64,000 nucleotides of DNA, taken from Desulfocorpusculum sp964414345 (GTDB lineage Bacteria > Desulfobacterota > Desulfocorpusculales > Desulfocorpusculum). This document shows positions 40,156 to 48,867 of the stretch, one piece after another. The stretch's first letter is position 1; each line of letters begins with the position of its first letter. The DNA lies in assembly GCA_964414345.1 (NCBI GenBank), contig CAYPWF010000012.1, forward strand, positions 4,458 to 68,457, given 5' to 3'. Made by a program: the position numbers and the translations under genes. Under the pieces are notes generated by a model. The model was not told where the DNA came from, searched no databases, and saw only the letters and a list, made by a program, of their open reading frames with translations.

Positions 40156-42572
40156 AGCTCATTCAACCTTCTTAGGGTCTCGTCTATACGGTCATTGATG
40201 GAGCCAGGTTCAAACGCCCCATCCTCCTGGAGTTTGCCTGCTGGCACTCCGGTGAGGATCTCCATGGCCTGATCAACGTTTTCCACTGCAAAAACGTGGA
40301 ACTTTTTTCGCTTCACCGCCTCCACTATCTCTCGGCGCAGCATGAGGTCTTGCAGATTGGCCGCCGGGATGACCACCCCTTGATTGCCAGAGAGCCCTTG
40401 TAGCTTGCAGACCTCATAGAAGCCTTCGATCTTTCGAGTCACATCCCCCACCGGAAGCACCTCGCCGTGCTGGCTGACAGCACCTGTCACAGCTATGCCT
40501 TGATCCACCGGCAGATCCGCCAAGGCCGAAAGCAGCGCGCATAGCTCGGCACAAGAAGCGCTATCCCCCTCAACGTCTTCGTAGCTTTGCTCAAAGCAAA
40601 GGCTGGCCGAAAGGGACAGAGGTTTGTCCTGGGCGAAGCGCCACCTCAGAAACCCGGTCAAGATCAGGATTCCCTTTGTGTGGATATTCCCCCCCAGCTT
40701 GGCTTCCCTTTCTATGTCCAGGACACCGTCCCGCCCAAGGGAAATGCTTCCTGTGACCCTGCTGGGTCTGGCAAACACATGGTCCCCCAGGTCGTAAACC
40801 GACAGCCCGTTGACCACTCCTACGGACTTACCTTGTGTGGAGATGAGCAAAACCCCTTGCTGGATAAGCTCCTGTATCTTTTCCTCCGGTAGATTGGAGC
40901 GCCTGGTCTTCTCCTGGATAGCCTGTTCCACATGATCACCGCTGATCATCAGGGCTCCATTTTCCCGGGCCCAAATATGGGCCTCCCGCACTATGTCCTC
41001 CACCTCGGAGAGCTGCAAGGTCAGCTTTTCCTGATGGCCCGCCAACTCGGATCCATACTCCACGAGCCTGGCCATGCCCGCCCTGTCAATGGGTAGAAGA
41101 TTCCATTTTCGGCACACGGTGGCCAGATAAGAGCAAAAGGCCCTCACCTCTTCCTGGCCCCGATCCATCTCGTCGTCCAAGTCCGCCTTGACCTTGAAGA
41201 TTTTCCTAAACTGATCGTCATATATGTAGAGCATCTGATGCAGCCCTGGGCTGCCTATGAGCACCACCCTGCACTGAAGGGGGATGGGCTCTGGGGAAAG
41301 CCCCTTGGCCGTCACAACCCCCATCTGTTCGCCTGTGTCCTCTATGCGGATCTCTCCGAAACGCAGGGATCTCTTGAGGGCTTCCCAAGCCAGGGGCCAC
41401 TGCAGCACGTCCTCGGCTTGCAGGATAAGGAAGCCCCCATTGGCCTTGTGAATAGATCCAGGGCGGATAAGTCTGATGTCCGTGGTTAGGACCCCCATTT
41501 CGGCCCTTCTCTCAACCTTGCCGAATAGGTTGGGATACGTGGGGTTTGGCTCCATGACCACAGGAGCCCCTCCATCCGAGGGATGCTCCACAAACAGGTT
41601 GACCTGATACCGATCCCATGGGGAGTCCACAGGTGGGCCCATCTCCTCTTGCCCTTCCTCCCAGGGGGCCAACTCCTCCAGCCTGGCCAAGATATCCTGC
41701 TGCATCTCCCCAAGAAATCCTCTGACAGGCTCCACGTCCTGATAGAAACCCTGTACTGTCTCGAACAACGGGCCCAGGGTCTCACGAGCCACTTTTTCTC
41801 TGAGGGCCGCCTCCTGTTCCCGGAGGTTTCTGTCCATGGCCTGCATTTCCCTGGCCACCTTGCTGAGCTCCGCGTGGAGCATATCCCCGGTCATTTGGAG
41901 CCTGGCCCGTTCCTCATCGCCCAACCCACGGACCTCTTCATCGCTCATGGGGCGCCCTTCCCGCGCCGCTGATATGGACATGCCTTCCCCGCCCACATTA
42001 AGCAAGAAGCCCTCTGCCTCAACCTTGCGCTCCAGGTCTCTGAGCAGCTCGGTCCGCGCCCTGTCAAGTTCGGCCTGAAGCTTGTCCCTTAACAACTGGT
42101 ATCTGTCCGCATGGAAAGCCTTGGTCAACTCTACCTGCACATCCTTGACCAGGTTCTCCACATCTTTTCTTAGCTGCCGACCCCGGCCCGGTGGGAGGGA
42201 AAGTACCTTGGGACGATCCAGGTCTTTGAAATCGTTTACATAAACCCAGTCCGAAGGGGTTGGTAGGCCCCGTGCCACCCTGCTCAAGTAAGAGGTTACC
42301 AAAAAGGTCTTCCCTGTTCTGGCAGGCCCCGAGACGAATACGTTGTAATCCCGCTCCGAGACTCTAGTGGCCAGTTCCAAAGCCCTGAGGGCTCTTTTCT
42401 GACCCACTATCTCACCGTCCAGTTGAGGGATCTGCTCCGTAGTGTCGGCGGGTATTTGAGAAGGTCGGCATGTGCCCCTAAGAAGCCTCCAAGGCACCCT
42501 CGGGCCATGGAGGGAGGGATCCCAGATGTTTTTCTTACCTCTGTTGAGGCTTGTCCTATTCCATCTTTTCAT
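40122..42572 (-). CDS. Lon-like ATP-dependent protease (AAA_32/LonB-type)
   Basis: An 816-residue protease. Residues 82-89 are the Walker A SGPARTGKT, a coiled region follows (about 110-290), then an AAA core with TDIRLIRPGSIHKANGGFLI, and finally a Lon S16 domain. The catalytic dyad is Ser671 (EGDSASCAEL) and Lys714 (VGDVTRKIEG), 43 residues apart, exactly as in classical Lon. It lacks the Lon N-terminal substrate-binding domain, as expected for the family with the AAA_32 insert. It degrades misfolded or regulatory proteins in the cytosol. It follows the mannose cluster on the same strand but is separated by repeat F. Confidence 0.9.
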   Translation of the reverse strand: MKRWNRTSLNRGKKNIWDPSLHGPRVPWRLLRGTCRPSQIPADTTEQIPQLDGEIVGQKRALRALELATRVSERDYNVFVSGPARTGKTFLVTSYLSRVARGLPTPSDWVYVNDFKDLDRPKVLSLPPGRGRQLRKDVENLVKDVQVELTKAFHADRYQLLRDKLQAELDRARTELLRDLERKVEAEGFLLNVGGEGMSISAAREGRPMSDEEVRGLGDEERARLQMTGDMLHAELSKVAREMQAMDRNLREQEAALREKVARETLGPLFETVQGFYQDVEPVRGFLGEMQQDILARLEELAPWEEGQEEMGPPVDSPWDRYQVNLFVEHPSDGGAPVVMEPNPTYPNLFGKVERRAEMGVLTTDIRLIRPGSIHKANGGFLILQAEDVLQWPLAWEALKRSLRFGEIRIEDTGEQMGVVTAKGLSPEPIPLQCRVVLIGSPGLHQMLYIYDDQFRKIFKVKADLDDEMDRGQEEVRAFCSYLATVCRKWNLLPIDRAGMARLVEYGSELAGHQEKLTLQLSEVEDIVREAHIWARENGALMISGDHVEQAIQEKTRRSNLPEEKIQELIQQGVLLISTQGKSVGVVNGLSVYDLGDHVFARPSRVTGSISLGRDGVLDIEREAKLGGNIHTKGILILTGFLRWRFAQDKPLSLSASLCFEQSYEDVEGDSASCAELCALLSALADLPVDQGIAVTGAVSQHGEVLPVGDVTRKIEGFYEVCKLQGLSGNQGVVIPAANLQDLMLRREIVEAVKRKKFHVFAVENVDQAMEILTGVPAGKLQEDGAFEPGSINDRIDETLRRLNELYREYSPEEGD

Positions 42573-42639
42573 GTGCGGTTTCTCTCGTGAATTTCCGGTC
42601 CCAATTGATCACAAGGAGTAAACAATTTGGGCCATTTTA

Positions 42640-42793
42640 TTGGCATATCAAGACAAATTGATCCAAGCTCACGAACCCCTGATTTTCGGTTTCAGATTAG
42701 GCCCGGATCTTAGTAGGAATATGCCCAAGTCTACCGGAAGCTTGGGGTTGCAGTCCCCAAAGTTAAGGGGCTTGCAGAATAACCCGGGCTAGT
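42640..42793 (+). repeat. Dispersed intergenic element, copy F
   Basis: Contains CCTGATTTTCGGTTTCAG, TAGTAGGAATATGCCCAAG, hairpin 2 as GGGGTTGCAGTCCCC, AAAGTTAAGGGGCTTG and the end CCCGGGCTAG. Hairpin 1 is missing. Unlike most copies it points against the flanking genes. The gap 42573-42904 shows nothing else. Confidence 0.75.
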
Positions 42794-42904
42794 GGAATTG
42801 TAGGACGGGGGCACCAAAGGGGTCAAGGAGCCCTTCCCACAACTTAAGAAGGGCCAGGCTTCTAAGTACAGAAAACTCAGCCGGATTGATGCGACATTTC
42901 TGTT

Positions 42905-43999
42905 TCAGGAGCCATCTAGCTCCTTCTTGAAACGCTGCACCAATTCTTTTAGCTTTTCGGCCTGCTCTATGCGGGCCACCAGAGTCTTTTTGCCTGCCCT
43001 GGCCACCACAAGTCCCTCTGCTCCCACCAGAGCCACGGTTTCCTCAGGATCTTCACAGAAGACTAGATTGTTCATGGAATCCTGATGGAAAAGTTTTCCC
43101 CTGGCCGCATTTCCTTTCTCGTCTTTGGGCAGAAGCTCCATTATGGAAACCCACCCCCCCACGTCTCTCCATTCCCAGTTCCCCACCGCACACCTTATGT
43201 CCTGGGCTTTTTCCATGACCCCGTAATCCACAGAGATCGTTTCCAAGGAAGAGAAAGCCCGGGCCAACTCCTCCTGCCACTTAGGTGTGTCCCAATACTC
43301 TGTGGCCCTGGAGAGCTCTTGGAAATGCACGGGCAGCTGAAGCCTTATTTCCTTCAGAATCGCCTCGGTTGACCACACGAACATCCCTGAGTTCCACATG
43401 AACCTTCCTGATTCCAAGTAAGCCTTGGCCGTTTCCAAATCAGGCTTTTCCCTAAAACTCAGAATCCTGTGATGGCGCACATCCCCTTCCCTGAGAAGCT
43501 CCTCCCCCAGTTCCAGGTATCCGTACCCGGTGGCGGGGTATGTGGGAGGAATCCCGAAGGTATAAAGCGCCTTGCTGGATTGGGCCATCCTAACAGCCGA
43601 GGCAAGGGAATCCTGGAACTGCCTTATGGGGGAGATGATGTGGTCGGCAGTGAGCACCGCCATGACGGTTTCCCCAAACATCCTGCGGCTGACAAGGGCT
43701 GCCAGACAAACTGCAGCAGCAGTATCTCTTCTGACGGGCTCACCCAAAATATTTTTTTCCTCAAGCTCCGGGAGCTCCAGGGCCACAAAAGGCTTCATCT
43801 CTGCCTTGGTGAGCACTAAAGTCCTTTGGGGAGGCACCATGCCTTCCAGCCTCTCCAGACTCATGCGGAGAAGGCTCCGCTCATCCAAGATTTTCAAGAA
43901 CTGCTTGGGTCTGCGCTCTGTGCTTAGGGGCCAAAAGCGAGTGCCGGCTCCACCTGCAAGGATGACTGCCACGAACTTTGGAATTTGGATTTCCCCCAT
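42905..43999 (-). CDS. manC: Mannose-1-phosphate guanylyltransferase
   Basis: A 364-residue GDP-mannose pyrophosphorylase that makes GDP-mannose from Man-1-P and GTP. The signature AVILAGGAGTRFWPLSTERR (about 11-30) with PKQFLKI follows the start, then LTADHIISP, GYGYLELGEEL, FREKPDLETAKAYLESGRFM with WNSGMFVWS, and WRDVGGWVSIMEL. It is the short form: the C-terminal mannose-6-phosphate isomerase domain of AlgA/ManC bifunctional enzymes is absent. That cupin is found instead fused to the glycosyltransferase at 45058-46410. It is the last of seven co-directional mannose genes. Confidence 0.93.
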   Translation of the reverse strand: MGEIQIPKFVAVILAGGAGTRFWPLSTERRPKQFLKILDERSLLRMSLERLEGMVPPQRTLVLTKAEMKPFVALELPELEEKNILGEPVRRDTAAAVCLAALVSRRMFGETVMAVLTADHIISPIRQFQDSLASAVRMAQSSKALYTFGIPPTYPATGYGYLELGEELLREGDVRHHRILSFREKPDLETAKAYLESGRFMWNSGMFVWSTEAILKEIRLQLPVHFQELSRATEYWDTPKWQEELARAFSSLETISVDYGVMEKAQDIRCAVGNWEWRDVGGWVSIMELLPKDEKGNAARGKLFHQDSMNNLVFCEDPEETVALVGAEGLVVARAGKKTLVARIEQAEKLKELVQRFKKELDGS

Positions 44000-44072
44000 C
44001 CCCTCTTGCTCCTTCCGGTTCTGCCTCGGGGCTTCTTAGAAAATCGAGACAACTCCTTGAGCAGTCGGTGAT

Positions 44073-45071
44073 TCAAGCCGCTGGGTCTGCGTTTTCACAC
44101 TTGGGCCAATCCGGCAGGCCGGTGCAGCCCAGGGCTGGTCTTCTTTTTCTCAGACAAAGCTCCACCAGTTCCTCCAAAGAGGCTGTACCGGCACAGACCA
44201 CTGTGTCGGCTCCGCCCCAATAAAGCTTGAGAGTCCCGTCCGGCTCAGCAACTGCTCCGCATGGGAAAACTACATTGTGAACGTAACCGGTCAGCTCCCA
44301 GGGGTCTTCCGGCTGCAAAATCCAGTCGTCCGCAACCCCTAGGACCCGAGACGGATCTTCCAGATCCAAAAGGGCTGCACCCGCTCGATACACAGCCCCG
44401 TCCATGGTTCGAAACACCCCGTGGTAGATTAGGAGCCATCCTTTGGGAGTCTTAATGGGTGTTGGGCCCGGCCCCACCTTCATCTCGTCCCAATGGTAAG
44501 CCATGGGGCTTATGAGCAGCCGGGATTCTCCCCAGTAAATCAGGTCCGGGGATCTGGAAATCCAAATGGACCAGGCTGAGATTTCCGTGTGGGGCCTGTC
44601 CAGCCTCATATAAAGACCTTGGAACTTCTCGGGGAAGAGCACCACGTTCCTGCAGTCCGCCTGGGTTATTAGGGCCACTCTCTCCACATCCTTGAAATCC
44701 CGGGTGCGGGCCAGACCTATGCGGACCCCGTGGCGGGAGTAGGCGCTGTAAGTGATCCAGTATGCTCCCTCCAGGAAACAAATCCTGGGGTCTTCCACTC
44801 CGAACTCCTCATAAGGCCCAAAGATAGGGTCTGTGGCCGGTACAAGGAAAGGCTTGGGCCTCACCTGGAAGTTGAAGCCGTCTTGGCTTTGGGCTATGCC
44901 CAGTATGGAGCGGCCGTTGCGAAGATGGGAACGGAAGACCATGAGGTACTTGTCTTGATGACGCACCACTGCCGCATTGTGAACGGTCTCCACCGTGTAA
45001 GGCACCTGCTGCTTTGTAAGGATGGGGTTGCCCGGATACCGCTTCACCAGCGGCTCCTCACGAGCGTCCAT
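44073..45071 (-). CDS. GH130 family beta-mannoside phosphorylase/hydrolase (second copy)
   Basis: A 332-residue five-bladed beta-propeller of glycoside hydrolase family 130, which phosphorolyses (or in some members hydrolyses) beta-mannosides to mannose-1-phosphate. LVKRYPGNPIL opens the family; FGVEDPRICFLEGAYWITYS has the catalytic Asp in EDPR; later GWLLIYHGVFRT carries a His of the phosphate site and NVVFPCGAV, LYWGGADTVV close the propeller. The ATG at 45071 has GGAGG six bases upstream. It overlaps the glycosyltransferase-cupin gene. The retained Lys/His suggest a phosphorylase, which would yield Man-1-P for ManC. The linkage acted on is not predictable. Confidence 0.85.
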   Translation of the reverse strand: MDAREEPLVKRYPGNPILTKQQVPYTVETVHNAAVVRHQDKYLMVFRSHLRNGRSILGIAQSQDGFNFQVRPKPFLVPATDPIFGPYEEFGVEDPRICFLEGAYWITYSAYSRHGVRIGLARTRDFKDVERVALITQADCRNVVLFPEKFQGLYMRLDRPHTEISAWSIWISRSPDLIYWGESRLLISPMAYHWDEMKVGPGPTPIKTPKGWLLIYHGVFRTMDGAVYRAGAALLDLEDPSRVLGVADDWILQPEDPWELTGYVHNVVFPCGAVAEPDGTLKLYWGGADTVVCAGTASLEELVELCLRKRRPALGCTGLPDWPKCENADPAA

Positions 45072-46410
45072 AGTCATCCTCCAGCCTTTCTATGTCGTCC
45101 TCTCCAAAGTAATCCCCGGTCTGCACCTCTATGAAGACCAAGGGTGTTTCTCCTGGGTTGGCCACTCTGTGCCATTCCCCTTTGGGGATGTCCACTGATT
45201 CCAAGGGGCTCAACTTAAGCTCCCTCTGGCCCAGGGTAATCCTGGCAGACCCGGACACCACGTACCAGTGCTCGGCCCTTCTTCGGTGGCGCTGGAGGCT
45301 GAGTCTCTGCCCCGGTAACACGGTGATCCGCTTCACCTTGTGGCAGGGCTCATCCAGTAGAACCTCGTAGTAACCCCAAGATCTGTGGTCTTCCCTGGAA
45401 TGGAGGGCTAAAATCCGCTCATAAAGAGCCATGTAATCCTGAACCATGCGCCGGGAGCTGAAGCGCTCCTCCACCCACATGCGGCAAACCCAACGGTCCA
45501 GCTGCCTTACTCTTCCCAAGGCCTCCACAGCCTCCTCCACAGAGCAGACCAGGAAACCCGTGCGCCCATGGTCCAGAATCTCCGGCATGCTCCCCCTGGG
45601 GTAAGCTACAACAGGGGTACCGCAGGCCATGGCCTCTACCACCGAGAGCCCGAACGGCTCCTGAAACCGGATAGGATGCAACAGGGCATATGCTCCCCCC
45701 AATAGCTTGTTCCTCTCCTCAGGCCCCACACTCCCTATGTAGCGGACCATGTCCCCGTCCAGGTGGGGCTCCACTTGCTCCCTAAAACAACGCTCATCCT
45801 GGATAATGCCGGCCATGATGAGCCTCATTCCAGCCCTCCTGGCTATGCTTATGGCCTCTCCAGGGCCCTTGTCCGGGTGTATTCTCCCGAAGAAGAGCAG
45901 GTAGTCCCCAGGCTCAGGCTGAAAAGAGAAGCTTCCCACATCTATGCCGTGGTAAATGGTGGCCGCGTAATCCAGCTCCGGGTGCTTGTCGGCATTGCTG
46001 ATGGCAACATAGTAGGTCCGACCGTTATACTTGCGGAAAACGGGCAGGATCTCAGGGGATGAGAACCCATGGATGGTGGTCACCAAAGGAGTGCTGGTCA
46101 TGGAAGAATAGGTGAGGGGAAGAAAATCGAAATGGTTGTGTATGAGGTCAAACTCCTCGCCCCTCTCGAACACCTCTGAAATATGAAGACACTCCCAAAC
46201 TTTGGGCAGGATGGCCGGGTCCTCTTCATACCCCCTGGGGCACACTGCCACCAGCTTGCCTCGGGTCAGGGAGTCCTTGGTGGCAAAAAGCGTCACATCC
46301 ACGCCATTGGCCACCAGCCCCTCGGTCAAAAGCGATACCACGTTTTCCCAAGGGCCGTAATGGCGCGGCGGGGTCCTCCAGGCTATGGGGGAGAGCATGG
46401 CCACCCTCAT
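45058..46410 (-). CDS. GT4 glycosyltransferase fused to mannose-6-phosphate-isomerase-type cupin
   Basis: A 450-residue two-domain protein. Residues 1 to about 335 are a GT-B glycosyltransferase of family 4 (YLLFFGRIHPDKGPGEAI with the nucleotide-sugar site, then QEPFGLSVVEAMACGTPVVA with the E-x7-E region). Residues about 340-450 are a type II mannose-6-phosphate isomerase cupin (HRSWGYYEVLLDE, PGQRLSLQRHRRRAEHWYVV, IPKGEWHRVANPGETPLVFI) like the C-terminus of AlgA. The cupin keeps the H-x-R/E-x-H zinc pattern. It overlaps both GH130 genes (ATGA upstream). The fusion puts fructose-6-P to mannose-6-P conversion on a mannosyltransferase. I have not seen this pairing described. Confidence 0.85.
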   Translation of the reverse strand: MRVAMLSPIAWRTPPRHYGPWENVVSLLTEGLVANGVDVTLFATKDSLTRGKLVAVCPRGYEEDPAILPKVWECLHISEVFERGEEFDLIHNHFDFLPLTYSSMTSTPLVTTIHGFSSPEILPVFRKYNGRTYYVAISNADKHPELDYAATIYHGIDVGSFSFQPEPGDYLLFFGRIHPDKGPGEAISIARRAGMRLIMAGIIQDERCFREQVEPHLDGDMVRYIGSVGPEERNKLLGGAYALLHPIRFQEPFGLSVVEAMACGTPVVAYPRGSMPEILDHGRTGFLVCSVEEAVEALGRVRQLDRWVCRMWVEERFSSRRMVQDYMALYERILALHSREDHRSWGYYEVLLDEPCHKVKRITVLPGQRLSLQRHRRRAEHWYVVSGSARITLGQRELKLSPLESVDIPKGEWHRVANPGETPLVFIEVQTGDYFGEDDIERLEDDYGRS

Positions 46411-47372
46411 GTTTCAGAACCCCTGTAAAGATTGTGGGCCTTCAGCCACTCCAAGAGCTCTTTGATGCTGGCTGTGGCCACGGCTACACATGTGTCGGCC
46501 CCCCCATAATACAAGCGAACCGTATCCCCTTCTTGCACCCAACCGCAGGGGAAAACCACCTTGTCCACGTCTCCGAACCTCTCGTACTCCTGTTCAGGGC
46601 CGAAGATCCAACTGTCTGAGCGGGCCAGCACCTTTCTGGGATTCTCCAAGTCCAGAAGCGCCAATCCCAGCCTATAGATACATCCGCTGGCAGTAGTGCG
46701 AACCCCGTGATACAAAATGAGCCAACCCTCCTGGGTTGCCAGGGGTGGTGCGGAAAGACCTATCTTGTTGGCATCCCACCAACCTCCCCTTCTGGCCTTG
46801 AGGAGAATCTGATGATCTCCCCAGTGCTTCAGGTCCGGCGAGAAGGAAATCCACATATGGGCACCTGCGGATCCTGGTCCCGGAACCGGCCTGTGAATCA
46901 TGGCCCATCTGCCCCCGAATCTGAGTGGAAAAAGCGCTGCATCCTTGTCCTCGGGAGGCATCACAGGCCCCAACCTCTCAAAAGTCCTAAAATCCTCTGT
47001 GAGAGCAAGAGCCACCAGAGGGCCCCCCACAGAATAGGCGGTATAGGCGACCACCCACTTGCCCAACTCTTTTACAAAGGTGATTCGGGGATCCTCTATG
47101 CCCCAAATTTCCTCCGGGTGCTGACGCGGCTCAGGCACTAGGGCCGGGCTCTCCTCTATGCGCCAGTTGGTGATCCCATCGCGGCTTCTGGCCGCTGTGA
47201 GGTGGGAAATCCCCCTGCGATCTTCCACTCTCAAGAGAAGAAGGGTCTCGCTTCCCATCCTGGTGGCCCCGGCATTGAAAACCGAGTTGGCCGCGTAGGG
47301 CAGATCCTTGGTGGTGATGATGGGGTTGCCGGGGTAACGTCTCAATATATCAAGAACCTTGGGCTCCTCCAT
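46407..47372 (-). CDS. GH130 family beta-mannoside phosphorylase/hydrolase (first copy)
   Basis: A 321-residue GH130 propeller: ILRRYPGNPIITTKDLPYAA, EIWGIEDPRITFVKELGKWV with the catalytic Asp of EDPR, FGGRWAMIHRPVPG, WWDANKIGLSAPPLATQEGW, LILYHGVRTTASGCIYR and KVVFPCGWV, VRLYYGGADTCVA. The Lys and His for phosphate are present. It is clearly diverged from the second copy, so they may act on different linkages or chain lengths. It starts 19 bases after the phosphomannomutase gene and overlaps the GT4-cupin gene (ATGA). Confidence 0.85.
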   Translation of the reverse strand: MEEPKVLDILRRYPGNPIITTKDLPYAANSVFNAGATRMGSETLLLLRVEDRRGISHLTAARSRDGITNWRIEESPALVPEPRQHPEEIWGIEDPRITFVKELGKWVVAYTAYSVGGPLVALALTEDFRTFERLGPVMPPEDKDAALFPLRFGGRWAMIHRPVPGPGSAGAHMWISFSPDLKHWGDHQILLKARRGGWWDANKIGLSAPPLATQEGWLILYHGVRTTASGCIYRLGLALLDLENPRKVLARSDSWIFGPEQEYERFGDVDKVVFPCGWVQEGDTVRLYYGGADTCVAVATASIKELLEWLKAHNLYRGSET

Positions 47373-47390
47373 CTACTGCCTTTCACCTCC

Positions 47391-48737
47391 TTACTCCATG
47401 GCAATTCTCACGGCCTCCTCCACCAAAGTCTGGATCCGGCCCAGCCCCCCAGGGTCTTTGGCCTCAAAGCGCAAGACCAGAACAGGGCTGGTGTTGGAGG
47501 CTCTCACCAGGCCCCATCCCTCAGGGAATATGACTCTAGCCCCATCCACATCTATGACAGGATAGGTTTGCCTAAAAAAAGACAAGACCTTCTCCACTAC
47601 CTTAAATTTCTTTTCCTCCGGGCAGGCCACCCTGATCTCGGGCGTGGCCACTGCCGGGGGGAGATCTTCCAAGTAGGAGGAAAGAGGCCTCTTGTCCCTA
47701 GAGAGGATCTCCAAGAGTCTGCAGGCGGCATAAAGGGCATCATCGTATCCAAAGTAACGATCGGCAAAAAAAAGATGCCCACTCATCTCTCCCGCCAATA
47801 CAGCCTTCTGCTCCTTCATCTTGCTTTTTATGAGAGAGTGGCCGGTTTTCCACATCACGGCATTGCCACCTTTGAGAGAGATTTCATCGTACATGCGCTG
47901 GGAGCACTTGACCTCTCCTATGAAGGTGGCACCGGGGATTCTTTTCAGGATGTCTCTGGCAAAGATTACCATGAGCATGTCCCCTGGAATTACTTCGCCC
48001 CTTTCGTCCACTACGCCGAGGCGGTCCCCGTCCCCGTCGAAAGCTATTCCCAGCTCCAGCCTCTCTTCCAAGACGACCTGCCTTATCTTGGAAAGATTCT
48101 CCAGGACCGTGGGATCTGGATCATGGTTGGGGAATCGGCCGTCTGGTTCGGTAAAAAGCTCTATGGGTGTGCACCCCAGGGCATTGAGAACACGCCCCGC
48201 CGTAAGCCCGGCAGTACCATTTCCACAATCAACCGCCAACCTCACAGGCCTCTCAAGCTTCAAGTTGTTTGCCAGATATTGGCAATAGGGAGTCAGGATA
48301 TCGTAGTTGGAAAGCCTCCCCTCTCCAGAGGAGAAGACCCCCGCCTCCACCGTGCGCCCTAGCTCCTGCAGTTCCTCTCCAAAAATCGTCTCTGTGCCTA
48401 TGCACACCTTAAAACCGTTATACTGCGGGGGGTTGTGGCTGGCCGTTATCATCAACCCACCCTCAACCCCGAGGTGGCGAATGGCGAAATAGAGCACAGG
48501 AGTGGGGCACATGCCCACATCCACCACTTCCAGACCAGAAGCCAGGAGCCCCTTTACCACCATGTCCCTGATCTGTGGAGAGCTCAACCTGCAATCTCTG
48601 CCCACCACCGCCCTTCGTCCTCCCCTGACCCCAAGATAGGTGCCGTACCCCCGGCCGAAGCGCTCCATATCCTCTAGACTGAAGTCCTCGCCAAATATCC
48701 CGCGGATGTCGTATTCTCGGAAGATTCCCGGATTCAA
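47391..48737 (-). CDS. Phosphomannomutase/phosphoglucomutase
   Basis: A 448-residue alpha-D-phosphohexomutase that interconverts mannose-6-P and mannose-1-P (many also glucose phosphates). The phospho-serine is Ser100 in LMITASHNPPQYNGFK. The metal loop is IAFDGDGDRLGVVDERGEV. The sugar-binding loop GEMSGHLFFADRYFGYDDAL and the C-terminal RASNTSPVLVLRFEA (phosphate contacts) are intact. The start appears to be TTG, with AGGAGG about ten bases upstream. It sits in the mannose operon, supplying Man-1-P to ManC from the Man-6-P of the cupin domain. Confidence 0.93.
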   Translation of the reverse strand: MNPGIFREYDIRGIFGEDFSLEDMERFGRGYGTYLGVRGGRRAVVGRDCRLSSPQIRDMVVKGLLASGLEVVDVGMCPTPVLYFAIRHLGVEGGLMITASHNPPQYNGFKVCIGTETIFGEELQELGRTVEAGVFSSGEGRLSNYDILTPYCQYLANNLKLERPVRLAVDCGNGTAGLTAGRVLNALGCTPIELFTEPDGRFPNHDPDPTVLENLSKIRQVVLEERLELGIAFDGDGDRLGVVDERGEVIPGDMLMVIFARDILKRIPGATFIGEVKCSQRMYDEISLKGGNAVMWKTGHSLIKSKMKEQKAVLAGEMSGHLFFADRYFGYDDALYAACRLLEILSRDKRPLSSYLEDLPPAVATPEIRVACPEEKKFKVVEKVLSFFRQTYPVIDVDGARVIFPEGWGLVRASNTSPVLVLRFEAKDPGGLGRIQTLVEEAVRIAME

Positions 48738-48793
48738 ATCCCTAAGTCCTCCTGAGTCTTAGTCGGTCTATACCGCCGTATGCTCAGCTAGGA

Positions 48794-48824
48794 GCGCATT
48801 GTTTGCTTTCTTTGAGCAATGCGC
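48794..48824 (-). other. Intergenic hairpin after the GT4 gene
   Basis: GCGCATTG (48794-48801) pairs with CAATGCGC (48817-48824), eight perfect pairs with a 15-base loop. It lies between the GT4 gene and phosphomannomutase. With no T run it is more likely an mRNA-processing site than a terminator. Confidence 0.5.
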
Positions 48825-48867
48825 GCAGGAGCTCAACCACTTCAGCTTTTGGGGCCTCTCTTACCTC

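Noticed and set aside
47202..48362. 386-residue plus-strand frame over phosphomannomutase and GH130
   Set aside because: It spans two clear minus-strand genes and looks like antisense reading of them.
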